A DNA stretch of 64,000 nucleotides from CALINF01 sp039990395. Lineage in GTDB: Bacteria; Pseudomonadota; Gammaproteobacteria; Pseudomonadales; Halieaceae. Position 1 is the first letter of the stretch. Each line of letters starts with the position of its first letter. Below, in pieces: positions 34,734 through 43,388 of the stretch. The notes under the pieces are model-generated. The model was given only the letters and a program-made list of their open reading frames with translations, was not told the DNA's origin and searched no databases. The stretch is from assembly GCA_039990395.1 (NCBI GenBank), contig JBDXFZ010000144.1:129040-193039 (forward strand). Reading direction: 5' to 3'. Made by a program: the position numbers and the translations under genes.

Positions 34734-35732
34734 ATGGCTAAGCGGCGCGGTACGGAAGAGTTTTCCATGTCGTTTCTCGACGTCATTTGCTGTGGCTTTG
34801 GCGCAGTGATCCTCCTGCTCATGATTACCAAAACAGTACAGCCACAGATTATCGAGGCATCTACGGTCAATCTCGAAGGGTTGGTCGCCGATCTACAGCA
34901 GCAGGTATTTGAGATTCGTGGGGAGACTCGCATTCTGAACCGCGACCTCAATGCCAAGCGCGAGCAGCTGTCGGAATATGAAGAACGCATAGCCATACTG
35001 CGTGGGCAGCTGGCCAGCACCCGCTCACGCTACGACAGTATTCAGGTAGAAACCAACAGCAACAGTATTATCTCTGACCAGCTGGCCGTTGCGCGTCAGT
35101 CGCTCACCGAAGAAATGAAGAGACTTCTGGGCTCCCAGTATCAATCCAGAAACAATCTCATCGGCGGTATTCCTGTGGACAGCGAATACATTATTTTCAT
35201 CATCGATACCTCCGGTTCTATGTTCTCCTATAGCTGGGACAGAATGCTAGCCGAACTAGAGGCCACGCTGAGCATCTACCCAGAGGTGAAAGGCATTCAG
35301 GTAATGAATGACATGGGGAATTATCTCTTCAGCCGCTACCGCGGACAGTGGATCCCTGACACTGCTGGAAGGCGCAATGTGATATTGCAGAATTTGCGCA
35401 ACTGGAATGTATTTAGTAACTCCAGCCCAGTGGAGGGTATAACGCAGGCGATCCGCACGTTCTATGATCCGGGTAAGAAAATAAGTATCTATGTGTTTGG
35501 CGATGAATTTACCGGAGATTCTATTGCGCGTGTGGTGGATACCGTCGACCGAATCAATCGCGAGGATGCAGAGGGGAATCGTAGAGTACGCATCCATGGC
35601 GTCGGTTTTCCCGTACAGTTCATCAGGGCACCGCACCTGCAAACCACCGGCATTCGCTTTGCTACACTAATGCGGGAACTGGCTTTTCGAAACGGAGGCA
35701 CTTTTGTTGGGCTCAATGATTTCCGGCCATAG
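34734..35732 (+). CDS. Second membrane-anchored VWA protein with ExbD/TolR-like helix (operon gene 10)
   Basis: Same architecture as the preceding gene but divergent sequence: SFLDVICCGFGAV at residues 13-25 with Asp16 at the start of the membrane helix, a coiled coil at about 45-135, then a VWA-like domain (about 150-330) with MIDAS first motif DTSGS (158-162). The later MIDAS residues are harder to place (candidates are in SPVEGITQAI and YVFGDEF). A tandem copy suggests a hetero-oligomeric periplasmic stator. The gene's end overlaps the next start. Confidence 0.82.
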   Translation: MAKRRGTEEFSMSFLDVICCGFGAVILLLMITKTVQPQIIEASTVNLEGLVADLQQQVFEIRGETRILNRDLNAKREQLSEYEERIAILRGQLASTRSRYDSIQVETNSNSIISDQLAVARQSLTEEMKRLLGSQYQSRNNLIGGIPVDSEYIIFIIDTSGSMFSYSWDRMLAELEATLSIYPEVKGIQVMNDMGNYLFSRYRGQWIPDTAGRRNVILQNLRNWNVFSNSSPVEGITQAIRTFYDPGKKISIYVFGDEFTGDSIARVVDTVDRINREDAEGNRRVRIHGVGFPVQFIRAPHLQTTGIRFATLMRELAFRNGGTFVGLNDFRP

Positions 35733-36504
35733 GATCAGCTATCTCTGGCGCGCGATCATGACCCTGCTCATCGCAGGCGTTCTATCCGCGTGTGGATCCC
35801 AGCAGGTTACCGTTAAAGGTGACTTTCCAGCGCCTTTGATGGAGCCTATGCCATTGCGCATTGGTATTTGGTATGACGAGGCGTTCTCCACTCATGAATT
35901 TTTCGATGATGCTGCGGGCCGATCTGAAGCTAGTTGGCTAGTGAAGACTGGCGAAGCGCAGGTACAGATGTGGGATACCGTGCTGGGCAGCATGTTCGTC
36001 GAACTGGTTCCCATGCGCGGCAAACCTGGTGGTGGTGAAATGAACGAAGTTGTCGATGCGATCCTCGTTCCCCATATTGACGAGCTACAATATGCGATTC
36101 CTCTTCATACCAATGTCAAAGTTTACGAGATCTGGTTGCGCTACCGCTTTGACCTCATGCGCAACAATGGCGATGAGATTGCCAGCTGGACCATGACGTC
36201 CTATGGCAAAACACCTACGGCATTTTTGCGCAGTGACACCGACGCGGTAAACCTGGCCGCCGTGATGGCGCTACGAGACGCTGGTGCCAACTTCATCACC
36301 AACTTTGCGCGCGTACCCGATGTCAGTAATTGGCTGGAACAGCGCTTCCAGTCCAGCAACACCGCACAACTTTCACAGCCGAATGCGCAGGCAAACCAAG
36401 ATCAAGCGCAGACGCAGCGTGATAACTCCGCAGAGGTAACTGTTGAAGCTCAGGAACCCTCCCCGGCTCTGGCAGATGACGCGCCAATGGAGGAAGGCTC
36501 ATGA
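35716..36504 (+). CDS. Lipoprotein of unknown function (operon gene 11)
   Basis: Lipobox LSACG follows a hydrophobic helix (IMTLLIAGV). I chose ATG 35716, inside the end of the previous gene, because it gives the signal a basic n-region; 35758 (MTLLIAG) is possible. The mature part has an alpha/beta pattern (LRIGIWYDEAFSTHEF, EIWLRYRFDLMRNNGDEIASWTMTSYGKT) recalling small periplasmic domains that assemble under the outer membrane. A Gln/Asn-rich, acidic tail of about 45 residues ends it. Overlaps the next start by 4 bases (ATGA). No family recognised. Confidence 0.68.
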   Translation: MISGHRISYLWRAIMTLLIAGVLSACGSQQVTVKGDFPAPLMEPMPLRIGIWYDEAFSTHEFFDDAAGRSEASWLVKTGEAQVQMWDTVLGSMFVELVPMRGKPGGGEMNEVVDAILVPHIDELQYAIPLHTNVKVYEIWLRYRFDLMRNNGDEIASWTMTSYGKTPTAFLRSDTDAVNLAAVMALRDAGANFITNFARVPDVSNWLEQRFQSSNTAQLSQPNAQANQDQAQTQRDNSAEVTVEAQEPSPALADDAPMEEGS

Positions 36505-37169
36505 TAGCGCGCAAGTTTTACACCGCCCTCACTCTGGCTTCTGTCACTACGCTGGCAGGTTGTGTTACCTCGACCGTCGATGAGATGGTTTTTAATGAGC
36601 CTACGATGGGTATTGGTGACTCAACCGTAGTCATTCTTGGGCGACGCCATGCCAGTGACTACGAAACAGAACCGGACTTCGTTCAGTGTGTAGGTAAGCA
36701 CGTATCTTCCCGAGATCGCACAATCGAAGTTATCGGGGAATTGGAGTTCGTGAACGCACTCTACCCCTGGTTCGAACCACGCACAGCGCCTCTGCGTCCC
36801 GAAGACATCGAGAAGCTAATGGCACAGCCACCGGTTGCGGCCAAAATGGCCGAACTGAAAACAGAGTATATGATCTGGATCGACGGTAGCACTGTGAGAA
36901 CCAATTCAGCCGGATCAATGACCTGCGGCATCGGACCCGGTGGCGCTGGTTGCTTCGGCTTCGGTACGTGGGGAGATGACTCGGACTACGAAGCAACCAT
37001 CTGGGATTTCACCGATAGAGCCGAAGTCGGGCGCCTGAATACAACGGCTACCGGACAATCTTATATGCCAGCGGTTATCGTGCCTATTCCCATCATTGCT
37101 CCCGTTCAGGGTACTGCATGCGATGGCCTGGGCGACCAGTTACTGCAGTTCCTCTCCAGCGAGTACTAG
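36501..37169 (+). CDS. Cysteine-containing lipoprotein of unknown function (operon gene 12)
   Basis: Signal peptide MIARKFYTALTLASVTTLAGC with lipobox. The mature part begins with an alpha/beta domain (STVVILGRRHAS, FVQCVGKHVSS, IEVIGELEFVNALYPWFEP) and ends in a Gly-rich stretch (MTCGIGPGGAGCFGFGTWGDD) and VVIVPIPIIAPVQGTACDGL. Beyond the lipid-bearing Cys, four cysteines (in FVQC, MTCG, GCFG and TACD) could form disulfides. Eight bases separate it from the protease gene. Confidence 0.68.
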   Translation: MIARKFYTALTLASVTTLAGCVTSTVDEMVFNEPTMGIGDSTVVILGRRHASDYETEPDFVQCVGKHVSSRDRTIEVIGELEFVNALYPWFEPRTAPLRPEDIEKLMAQPPVAAKMAELKTEYMIWIDGSTVRTNSAGSMTCGIGPGGAGCFGFGTWGDDSDYEATIWDFTDRAEVGRLNTTATGQSYMPAVIVPIPIIAPVQGTACDGLGDQLLQFLSSEY

Positions 37170-37177
37170 GAATAATT

Positions 37178-38614
37178 ATGCTTTTCGTACCCGCACGTCT
37201 CTTTGTACTTCTCTTTGCCGCCCTGGTTGTCGCTGGCTGTTCCAGCAACCCATCGAGTGGCGGAGGTTCCAAGGTGGTGGTTGGCGCACAAGGCCGTGAT
37301 GTCAGTATCGGTGACGAGATGTATCAGCAGATGGAAGCCCAGGGTGCTATCTATGATGACGAGGAGTTACAAGCCTACGTCAACAAGATAGGTCAGCGAC
37401 TGGTTTCCTTCAGCGACATGCCCAAGGCCACTTTTACGTTCACCGTGATTGATGCTCCAGATATCAATGCATTCGCCACCCCGGGCGGATTCATCTACAT
37501 CAATCGTGGCTTGCTGGCTTACTTAGATAGCGAGGATGAACTGGCTGGAGTGCTTTCGCATGAAATCGGCCATATCACTGGTCGCCATCATTCGCGACGA
37601 AAAACCGCCAGCGTCACCAATCAGGTACTGGCAACTACTGTTTACATTCTAACTGGCAGTGGCGACGTGGCTGAGGCTTCAACCATGTACGGCACGGAAT
37701 TGGTCAGTGGTTATGGACGCGAAATGGAGTTGGAGGCAGACGGCTACGGGGCGGAGTACATGCACAAGGCAGGCTACGACACGGATGCCTTGCTAGAGGT
37801 TATCGGCGTGCTCAAGGATCAGGAGCGATTTGCGAGAGCAAAAGCGAAAAGTAGCGGCAAGACACTCAATAGTTATCACGGCCTCTACGCGAGCCACCCG
37901 CGCAATGACAAGCGATTGCAGACAGTGATAGCCGCCGCCAATGATCTGGATGATGGTAGCTACATCGAAAACCCGGCAATCCCGGGTGAGTTTCGCAACA
38001 ATATCAAAGGCCTGGTTTGGGGTGAAAGCGCTCAGGGTAAACGCGATAAAGAACGCTACTACCACAACAAGCTAGGCTTTACGTTTAAACCGCCGCAAGG
38101 ATGGAATGTTGATGCAGGATCAAGTGCGATTACGGCCAAGGCCGCCGACAACAGCGCGTCAATGAATATCACTCTTAAGCGTCGGGACAAGGCGACTTCG
38201 CCTCAGCAATTACTCGAATCCAGTGCCAATGGCACTCTGAGTATAGGCAAGGCTTTAGATCAGGCGGGGCTGAAGGGTTACACAGCAATTGCCAGTGACG
38301 GTAGCATCGCTAAACGACTCGGAGTTATAGATTACAATTACACTTTTCTGTTTGAAGGTTCTGCGGGCAATTTTTCCGCCAATGATCCGGCGTTATTGAG
38401 CATCATCGAAACGTTTCGGCCTACACACCCCGATGAGAAACAAACGGCTAAGCCACGCTACATTCAATACATACAAGTACCGCGTGGAGCGACATTAGCT
38501 AATCTGGCTGCCAGTACCCGTATCCCGGATGCCGAGGCGCAGTTGAGGCTGATCAACGGCTTCTATCCCCGCGGTGAACCCCGCACCGGCGACTGGATTA
38601 AAATCATCAAGTAA
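37178..38614 (+). CDS. M48 family metalloprotease lipoprotein (operon gene 13)
   Basis: Lipoprotein (VVAGC) from ATG 37178, with AGGAAT upstream; the frame opens at 37118 but that part lies inside the preceding gene. The zinc site is HEIGH (128-132) with the third ligand in ELEADGYGAEYM. The early part (VSIGDEMYQQM, FAFATPGGFIYINRGLL) matches BepA/YfgC-type peptidases of the periplasm. The C-terminal 50 residues (QYIQVPRGATLANLAAST, then INGFYPRGEPRTGDWIKII) resemble a LysM or LysM-like module. Members degrade or help assemble outer-membrane proteins; here it probably processes or quality-controls the operon's envelope parts. Confidence 0.85.
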   Translation: MLFVPARLFVLLFAALVVAGCSSNPSSGGGSKVVVGAQGRDVSIGDEMYQQMEAQGAIYDDEELQAYVNKIGQRLVSFSDMPKATFTFTVIDAPDINAFATPGGFIYINRGLLAYLDSEDELAGVLSHEIGHITGRHHSRRKTASVTNQVLATTVYILTGSGDVAEASTMYGTELVSGYGREMELEADGYGAEYMHKAGYDTDALLEVIGVLKDQERFARAKAKSSGKTLNSYHGLYASHPRNDKRLQTVIAAANDLDDGSYIENPAIPGEFRNNIKGLVWGESAQGKRDKERYYHNKLGFTFKPPQGWNVDAGSSAITAKAADNSASMNITLKRRDKATSPQQLLESSANGTLSIGKALDQAGLKGYTAIASDGSIAKRLGVIDYNYTFLFEGSAGNFSANDPALLSIIETFRPTHPDEKQTAKPRYIQYIQVPRGATLANLAASTRIPDAEAQLRLINGFYPRGEPRTGDWIKIIK

Positions 38615-38674
38615 GTAACCCTGCTTTTCGGGCCTATACTGGTGAGTATTCACATCGAAGCAAGGACCCGACAC

Positions 38675-40390
38675 ATGATGTTTTCCCGCCCCCTGCTGCG
38701 CACTCTGTGGCTAGCGGCTTTGCTGAGTTGCCCAACAGCGAACGCCATGACGGTTTACACAGCCAAAAAAATCATCACGATGGAGCCAGCACTGCCGGAG
38801 GCCACAGCAGTCGCGGTAGACGGCGGTCGAATCATCGCAGTCGGTTCACTACAGTCTCTGCAGCCACTTATCCAGAGCCGCAATGCGACAATTGACAACA
38901 CATTAGCGGGCAAGGTCCTCATGCCTGGCTTGATAGACCCTCACGTACACCCTTCACTTCCGGCAGTGCTTACTCAGTTTCCATATCTGGCACCCGACAG
39001 CTGGTCGCTACCCACCGGAGAGTTTCCCGGGGCCACAACGCCACAAGCCTATGAAGCACGACTGAAGGTTCTGGCTGCAGCCCACAATGATCCCTCCATA
39101 CCCTTTATCGCATGGGGATATCATCCTCTTTGGCACGGGGAAGTGTATCGCGACACGCTGAACGACTGGTTTCCCGACCAGCCGGTAATGATCTGGCACC
39201 GCTCCTTTCATGAGCTCATCGGCAATGACGCCGCGCTTGAAATGCTCGGGGTCACCGAAGAGGACACTCTGAGTAGTCATGAGAGCGACTGGGCCACTGG
39301 GCACTTCTGGGAGAACGGTCTTAAGGCGATCGTGCCCAAATTAGCCTTCCTATTTGAGCCCAAGCGATTCAGCGGAGGTATGGCCAATTTTCTGGAGATG
39401 GTACATCAGGCTGGCGTGACGACCGTGCTAGATATGGGCACTGGGATCTTTGGTAATCCTACCCAGGAAATTGCGCTGATCAGACAAACCACAGAGAGCA
39501 GCGATGCTCCACTACGTATCATACTGACGCCAATCATTACGGATTTCATGGCGCGGGAGAAAACACCACTGGAGGCCATGGCGGAAATCGACCAATGGCG
39601 AGAAGGAAACTCACGACGTGTAATGATAGATCGCCACTTTAAGCTGATGATGGATGGAGCTATTTTCAGCGGCCTTTCGCAGATGGGTCCGCCCGGCTAT
39701 CTGGATGGACACGAGGGTCAATGGATGGCACCGCTGGAAGTAACGACACAATGGGCGGAAGCGTTTTGGAAAGCTGGGTACAAAATTCACGCGCACACGA
39801 ATGGCGACAAGAGCGCTGCGGCTCTCATCGAACTACTGCGCTATCTGCAAACCCAGCATTATCGGCCCGATCATCGCCTCACTCTGGAGCACTTTGCCTA
39901 CTCCACTCAGGATCAGAGCAGGCAACTGAAGGCTATGGGCGCCGTAGTCTCTGCCAACCCTTACTACCATTACATTTTGTCAGACCAATACAGCCAGGAG
40001 TGGCTGGGGCCTGATCGTGGCAACCAAATGGTGCGGCTTGGCTCCCTCGAGCGATTGGGCGTACCCTTTGCTCTGCACTCCGACAACCCAATGGCACCAC
40101 TGTCTCCGCTTACGCTAGCCCACGTTGCAGTTAACCGGGTGACCATCAATGGGAATTTGACCGGCGCGAACGAGCGCATTTCACTCGACGCAGCCCTGCG
40201 CGCCGTAACGGTAGACGCCGCATGGATTATGGGTTGGGAGGACGAGATTGGCTCTATTCGCGCTGGCAAGCGTGCTGACTTTGCGATCCTTGAAGCTGAT
40301 CCTTATCAGGTGGACCCGCGCAAGCTGAAAGATATCACCGTGTGGGGTACGATTTTTGAAGGTGAGCTGTACCCGGTTGCCAGCCCCTGA
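38675..40390 (+). CDS. Exported amidohydrolase (YtcJ-like, amidohydrolase 3 family)
   Basis: The ATG at 38675 has AAGGA 9 bases upstream and starts a signal peptide (LWLAALLSCPTANAM). The metal site begins with DPHVHPSL; further ligands are likely in HTNGDKSAAALI and the Asp in LHSDNPMAPL. The final segment ADFAILEADPYQVDP is typical of the family. 571 aa. It lies 60 bases after the large operon and may belong to a separate transcript. The substrate is unknown; relatives act on N-acyl amino compounds or cyclic amides. Confidence 0.85.
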   Translation: MMFSRPLLRTLWLAALLSCPTANAMTVYTAKKIITMEPALPEATAVAVDGGRIIAVGSLQSLQPLIQSRNATIDNTLAGKVLMPGLIDPHVHPSLPAVLTQFPYLAPDSWSLPTGEFPGATTPQAYEARLKVLAAAHNDPSIPFIAWGYHPLWHGEVYRDTLNDWFPDQPVMIWHRSFHELIGNDAALEMLGVTEEDTLSSHESDWATGHFWENGLKAIVPKLAFLFEPKRFSGGMANFLEMVHQAGVTTVLDMGTGIFGNPTQEIALIRQTTESSDAPLRIILTPIITDFMAREKTPLEAMAEIDQWREGNSRRVMIDRHFKLMMDGAIFSGLSQMGPPGYLDGHEGQWMAPLEVTTQWAEAFWKAGYKIHAHTNGDKSAAALIELLRYLQTQHYRPDHRLTLEHFAYSTQDQSRQLKAMGAVVSANPYYHYILSDQYSQEWLGPDRGNQMVRLGSLERLGVPFALHSDNPMAPLSPLTLAHVAVNRVTINGNLTGANERISLDAALRAVTVDAAWIMGWEDEIGSIRAGKRADFAILEADPYQVDPRKLKDITVWGTIFEGELYPVASP

Positions 40391-40410
40391 CTCAGCAGGA
40401 GGGATAGATT

Positions 40411-40995
40411 TTGAACACAAAGCAAACCTTTTCAGCGATCGTTATGGCCACCGCACTATGCAGCGTGGCTCATGCACAGCCTGCTTTTGACTGTACCGAA
40501 GCCGAAGGTCAGGTTGAGAATCTGATCTGTAGCAATGATGAATTGCAGAAGCTGGATCAGTTGCTCGCGAAAACCTATGCCCGCGCCATGCAGACCCTAC
40601 CTGAGCAAGATCGGGTTACCGAAAGAGCTTTCCAGCGAGGGTGGATTAAGGGCCGCAATGACTGTTGGAAATCAGACAACGTGGAAACGTGTGTGACACA
40701 CAGCTACCAGACACGCATCGTAGAACTGCAGATTCGCAGCGGGGCTCTGGAGGCACCTGAATTCATTCTACTGTCCTGCAAGCAGGAACCTAACAAGCGC
40801 CTGACAGCCAGTTTTTACAACGAAACCGAGCCGCGCAGCGTCGTTCTTACACTCGATAATGACCAAGTGATTGCGTTTGCTATCCGCACTGCCAGCGGTG
40901 CACGCTACCAAGCCAGCAACGTCGATTTATGGACTAAAGGAAAGGAAGCAAGGTTGAACTGGTTTGGCACGTCGCTTGAATGTTTATTACCCTGA
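40411..40995 (+). CDS. LprI-like periplasmic protein with N-terminal DUF1311 domain
   Basis: Starts at TTG 40411, with a strong GGAGGG seven bases before it. Signal peptide ATALCSVAHAQ. The mature N-terminus has FDCTEAEGQVENLICSNDELQKLDQLLAKTYARAM, the DUF1311/LprI pattern with two cysteines, then WIKGRNDCWKSDNVETC and a C-terminal beta domain that could be MliC-like (LSCKQEPNKRLTASFYN). DUF1311 proteins inhibit lysozyme in some bacteria. Its stop overlaps the convergent DUF2288 gene by nine bases. Confidence 0.82.
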   Translation: MNTKQTFSAIVMATALCSVAHAQPAFDCTEAEGQVENLICSNDELQKLDQLLAKTYARAMQTLPEQDRVTERAFQRGWIKGRNDCWKSDNVETCVTHSYQTRIVELQIRSGALEAPEFILLSCKQEPNKRLTASFYNETEPRSVVLTLDNDQVIAFAIRTASGARYQASNVDLWTKGKEARLNWFGTSLECLLP

Positions 40996-41319
40996 ACCGG
41001 GTATATCGCCCTCACGATTTTGCACGAGAACCCAGGGCGCAGCGACCACCGCCCACACTGAAATATCATCATCCAGCCAGATCTTGGCTCTACTGTCGCT
41101 AACCGCCTGCACCTCTCCGCTGGCAATCCATTGCTTGAACTGCTCGGTATTATCCAGCCCCAGTTGAACAGCCACACCGACGAGATCCAGTTGAGCGCCA
41201 ACTTCAACCACACTACCGTGTGCAAAATACGTCTGCAGGTCTCGCCAAGGAATGCGCGCGGTTTGCGCGAGATACTCACTCTTCAAAAGAGCTGTGCGAT
41301 CGGGGTCTGAATCAGCCAT
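40987..41319 (-). CDS. DUF2288 family protein
   Basis: A 110-aa protein beginning MADSDPDRTALLKSEYLAQTARI. Family features are WRDLQTYFAHGSVVEVGAQLDLVGVAVQ and the terminal VWAVVAAPWVLVQNRE. Function unknown; common in gammaproteobacteria. The frame is open to 41409 but the ATG at 41319 agrees with family length. It overlaps the end of the MBL-fold gene by 8 bases, so the two are probably co-translated. Confidence 0.85.
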   Translation of the reverse strand: MADSDPDRTALLKSEYLAQTARIPWRDLQTYFAHGSVVEVGAQLDLVGVAVQLGLDNTEQFKQWIASGEVQAVSDSRAKIWLDDDISVWAVVAAPWVLVQNREGDIPGSG

Positions 41320-41962
41320 AGCGCGGATCGGCCACGAACGGATTCGATTGCCGTTCCTGGCCAAACGTGGACGTAGGGCCATGACCAGGGATAAATGTAA
41401 TGTCGTCACCTAGTGGGAACAACTTCTCGCGGATGCTGGTGATCAATTGCTCATGATTTCCGCGCGGGAAGTCAGTTCTACCAATCGAGCCCTGAAACAG
41501 TACATCGCCAACCCAGGCTACCTGCTGCGGCTCATAGTGAAACACAACATGGCCGGGCGTATGGCCCGGGCAATGAAATACTTGCAATGACTGCTCGCCA
41601 ACAGTGACGGTATCACCGTCTTCAAGCCAGCGATCGGGGACAAACGCATCTGCATGGGGAAAACCAGACATTTTGCATGACTCTGGCAGCTTCTCTATCC
41701 AGAAGTTGTCCTCTTTGTGCGGCCCCTCAATAGGCACCTGAAATTGCTTACGCAAAACATCCGAAGCAGCGCAGTGGTCCATATGGCCATGAGTCAGGAT
41801 TACTTTCTCAACCGTAGCCTCCAACTTGTCCACAGCCTCGAGAATGCGATCTATATCGCCACCCGGATCAACCACGGCCGCCTTGCCAGTAGCCAGGCAT
41901 TTTATAATGGAGCAGTTTTGCTGATAAGGCGTAACTGGAACAATCATTACCTGAATGCTCAT
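41312..41962 (-). CDS. MBL-fold metallohydrolase (glyoxalase II-like)
   Basis: The zinc site THGHMDHC is typical (H-x-H-x-D-H), preceded by AAVVDPGGD; further ligands are seen in HCPGHTPGHVVFH and PGHGPTSTFGQE. At 216 aa it is a short, YcbL-type member lacking the C-terminal substrate domain of classical GloB. Starts at ATG 41962, with AGGGG upstream. Lies 9 bases after the symporter gene on the same strand, so symporter-MBL-DUF2288 form an operon. Confidence 0.88.
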   Translation of the reverse strand: MSIQVMIVPVTPYQQNCSIIKCLATGKAAVVDPGGDIDRILEAVDKLEATVEKVILTHGHMDHCAASDVLRKQFQVPIEGPHKEDNFWIEKLPESCKMSGFPHADAFVPDRWLEDGDTVTVGEQSLQVFHCPGHTPGHVVFHYEPQQVAWVGDVLFQGSIGRTDFPRGNHEQLITSIREKLFPLGDDITFIPGHGPTSTFGQERQSNPFVADPRYG

Positions 41963-41971
41963 CAGCAACCC

Positions 41972-43300
41972 CTACGCCGCTGCCATTGGGCGGCTATCGT
42001 CTTCGTCATCGGACCCCTGCTTGTCAGGATTCATATCAGCCTTGGGGTCAAGAAACACTCGTTCGTCGAACTGGTTCTCGCTCTTACCTACAATCACCGA
42101 TACCGTCGCATCACCAGTGACATTGACCGCCGTGCGCACCATGTCCAACAGGCGATCCACACCGATAATCAAAGCGATTCCCTCAACCGGCAAGCCGGCC
42201 TGCTCCAACACCAATGCCAACGTAATCAGACCTACTCCAGGGACTGCAGCTGTGCCGATAGAGGCCAAGGTGGCCGTCAGGATAACCGTAATATAGGCGG
42301 TGGCCGACAGGTCGACGCCATATACCTGCGCGATGAAAACTGTTGCTACACCCTGCATGATAGCGGTGCCATCCATATTAATCGTGGCGCCAAGCGGTAC
42401 CGTAAAACCTGCCACGCTGCTATGTACGCCCAGTTTCCGCTCAGCTGTACGCAGAGTAATCGGCAAAGTGGCGCCAGATGACGCGGTGCTGAACGCAAAT
42501 GCCCAGACCGAACGCATCTTGCGCATCATGATCGCTGGCGAGAGCCCGGCAAATGAACGTAACAACACGCTATAAACCACCAGGCCATGAAAGAGCAATA
42601 CAAACAGTACCGTGAAGAAATAGGCCGCCAGATCGAGGATTGCGCCTATACCCATCGTAGCGAATAGCTTGGCAAGCAGCGCGAACACGCCATAGGGCGC
42701 AAGGGTCATGAGAACCCCGACCATTTTCATGACAACCGCTTCCATATCTTTGAAGAAGCTGGCGATGCGTCGACCGTGTTCACCCGCATGAGAAATGGCG
42801 TAGCCAAATAGCAATGCAAACACGATTATTTGCAACATTTTCCCATCGGCCATCGCTTTGACTGGATTAGAGGGGAAGATATCAACAATCACATCCACTA
42901 GAGGCGGTGGCACAGTGGGCTGGAAATTGGCACTCGACTCCAATGCAACGTGAGTTCCAGGACCAACGATGATGGCAAATCCAAGCGCGACAGAAACTGC
43001 TATTGCCGTTGTTGCCAGGTAAAACAAAAGAGTTTTAACCGCAATGGGGCCCATTCGTGCGCTGTCACCCAGCGAACTGGAGCCGCAGATCAATGAAACC
43101 AGTACCAGCGGCACCACCAGCAGTTTTAGAGAGGCTACAAATATGCGACCAATAAGGTCAAAAAGGCCACTGACCAGGTAGTCGTTAATCAGCATCCGGA
43201 ATGTATCCGAGATACCCGTCGTGTGCATCAGCAGGTTGATCAGCGAACCCATCAGGATTCCGCCGACCATAGCGATCAAAATGCGATTTGTCAGGCTCAT
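41972..43300 (-). CDS. Dicarboxylate/amino acid:cation symporter (DAACS family)
   Basis: A polytopic sodium- or proton-coupled transporter of the GltP/DctA type. The family motifs SGATLPITLRTA (HP1-like hairpin), PLGATINMDGTAIMQG (TM7 substrate/ion site) and TAAVPGVGLITLALVL (HP2) are all intact. 442 aa. The ATG at 43300 has AAGAGA upstream. Likely takes up C4-dicarboxylate or acidic amino acid. First gene of the symporter-MBL-DUF2288 operon. Confidence 0.93.
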   Translation of the reverse strand: MSLTNRILIAMVGGILMGSLINLLMHTTGISDTFRMLINDYLVSGLFDLIGRIFVASLKLLVVPLVLVSLICGSSSLGDSARMGPIAVKTLLFYLATTAIAVSVALGFAIIVGPGTHVALESSANFQPTVPPPLVDVIVDIFPSNPVKAMADGKMLQIIVFALLFGYAISHAGEHGRRIASFFKDMEAVVMKMVGVLMTLAPYGVFALLAKLFATMGIGAILDLAAYFFTVLFVLLFHGLVVYSVLLRSFAGLSPAIMMRKMRSVWAFAFSTASSGATLPITLRTAERKLGVHSSVAGFTVPLGATINMDGTAIMQGVATVFIAQVYGVDLSATAYITVILTATLASIGTAAVPGVGLITLALVLEQAGLPVEGIALIIGVDRLLDMVRTAVNVTGDATVSVIVGKSENQFDERVFLDPKADMNPDKQGSDDEDDSRPMAAA

Positions 43301-43388
43301 AGTGAATCTCTTAGTACGGGTTCGCAGCACATGGCGGCGCGAACTCTAACGCAACCTAGGCTTAGTCTCAAGACCAGAAAAATGCAAA

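Noticed and set aside
31447..35732. Possibility that the ExbB-like and VWA genes form a Zorya-type defence system
   Set aside because: Zorya has ZorA with ZorB (MotB/OmpA-like) plus helicase or nuclease genes. None of these is in this operon, and most products are exported or lipoproteins.
41717..42481. Plus-strand 254-codon frame across the MBL/symporter junction
   Set aside because: It is antisense to two well-supported genes and is His/Arg/Gln-rich without any domain.
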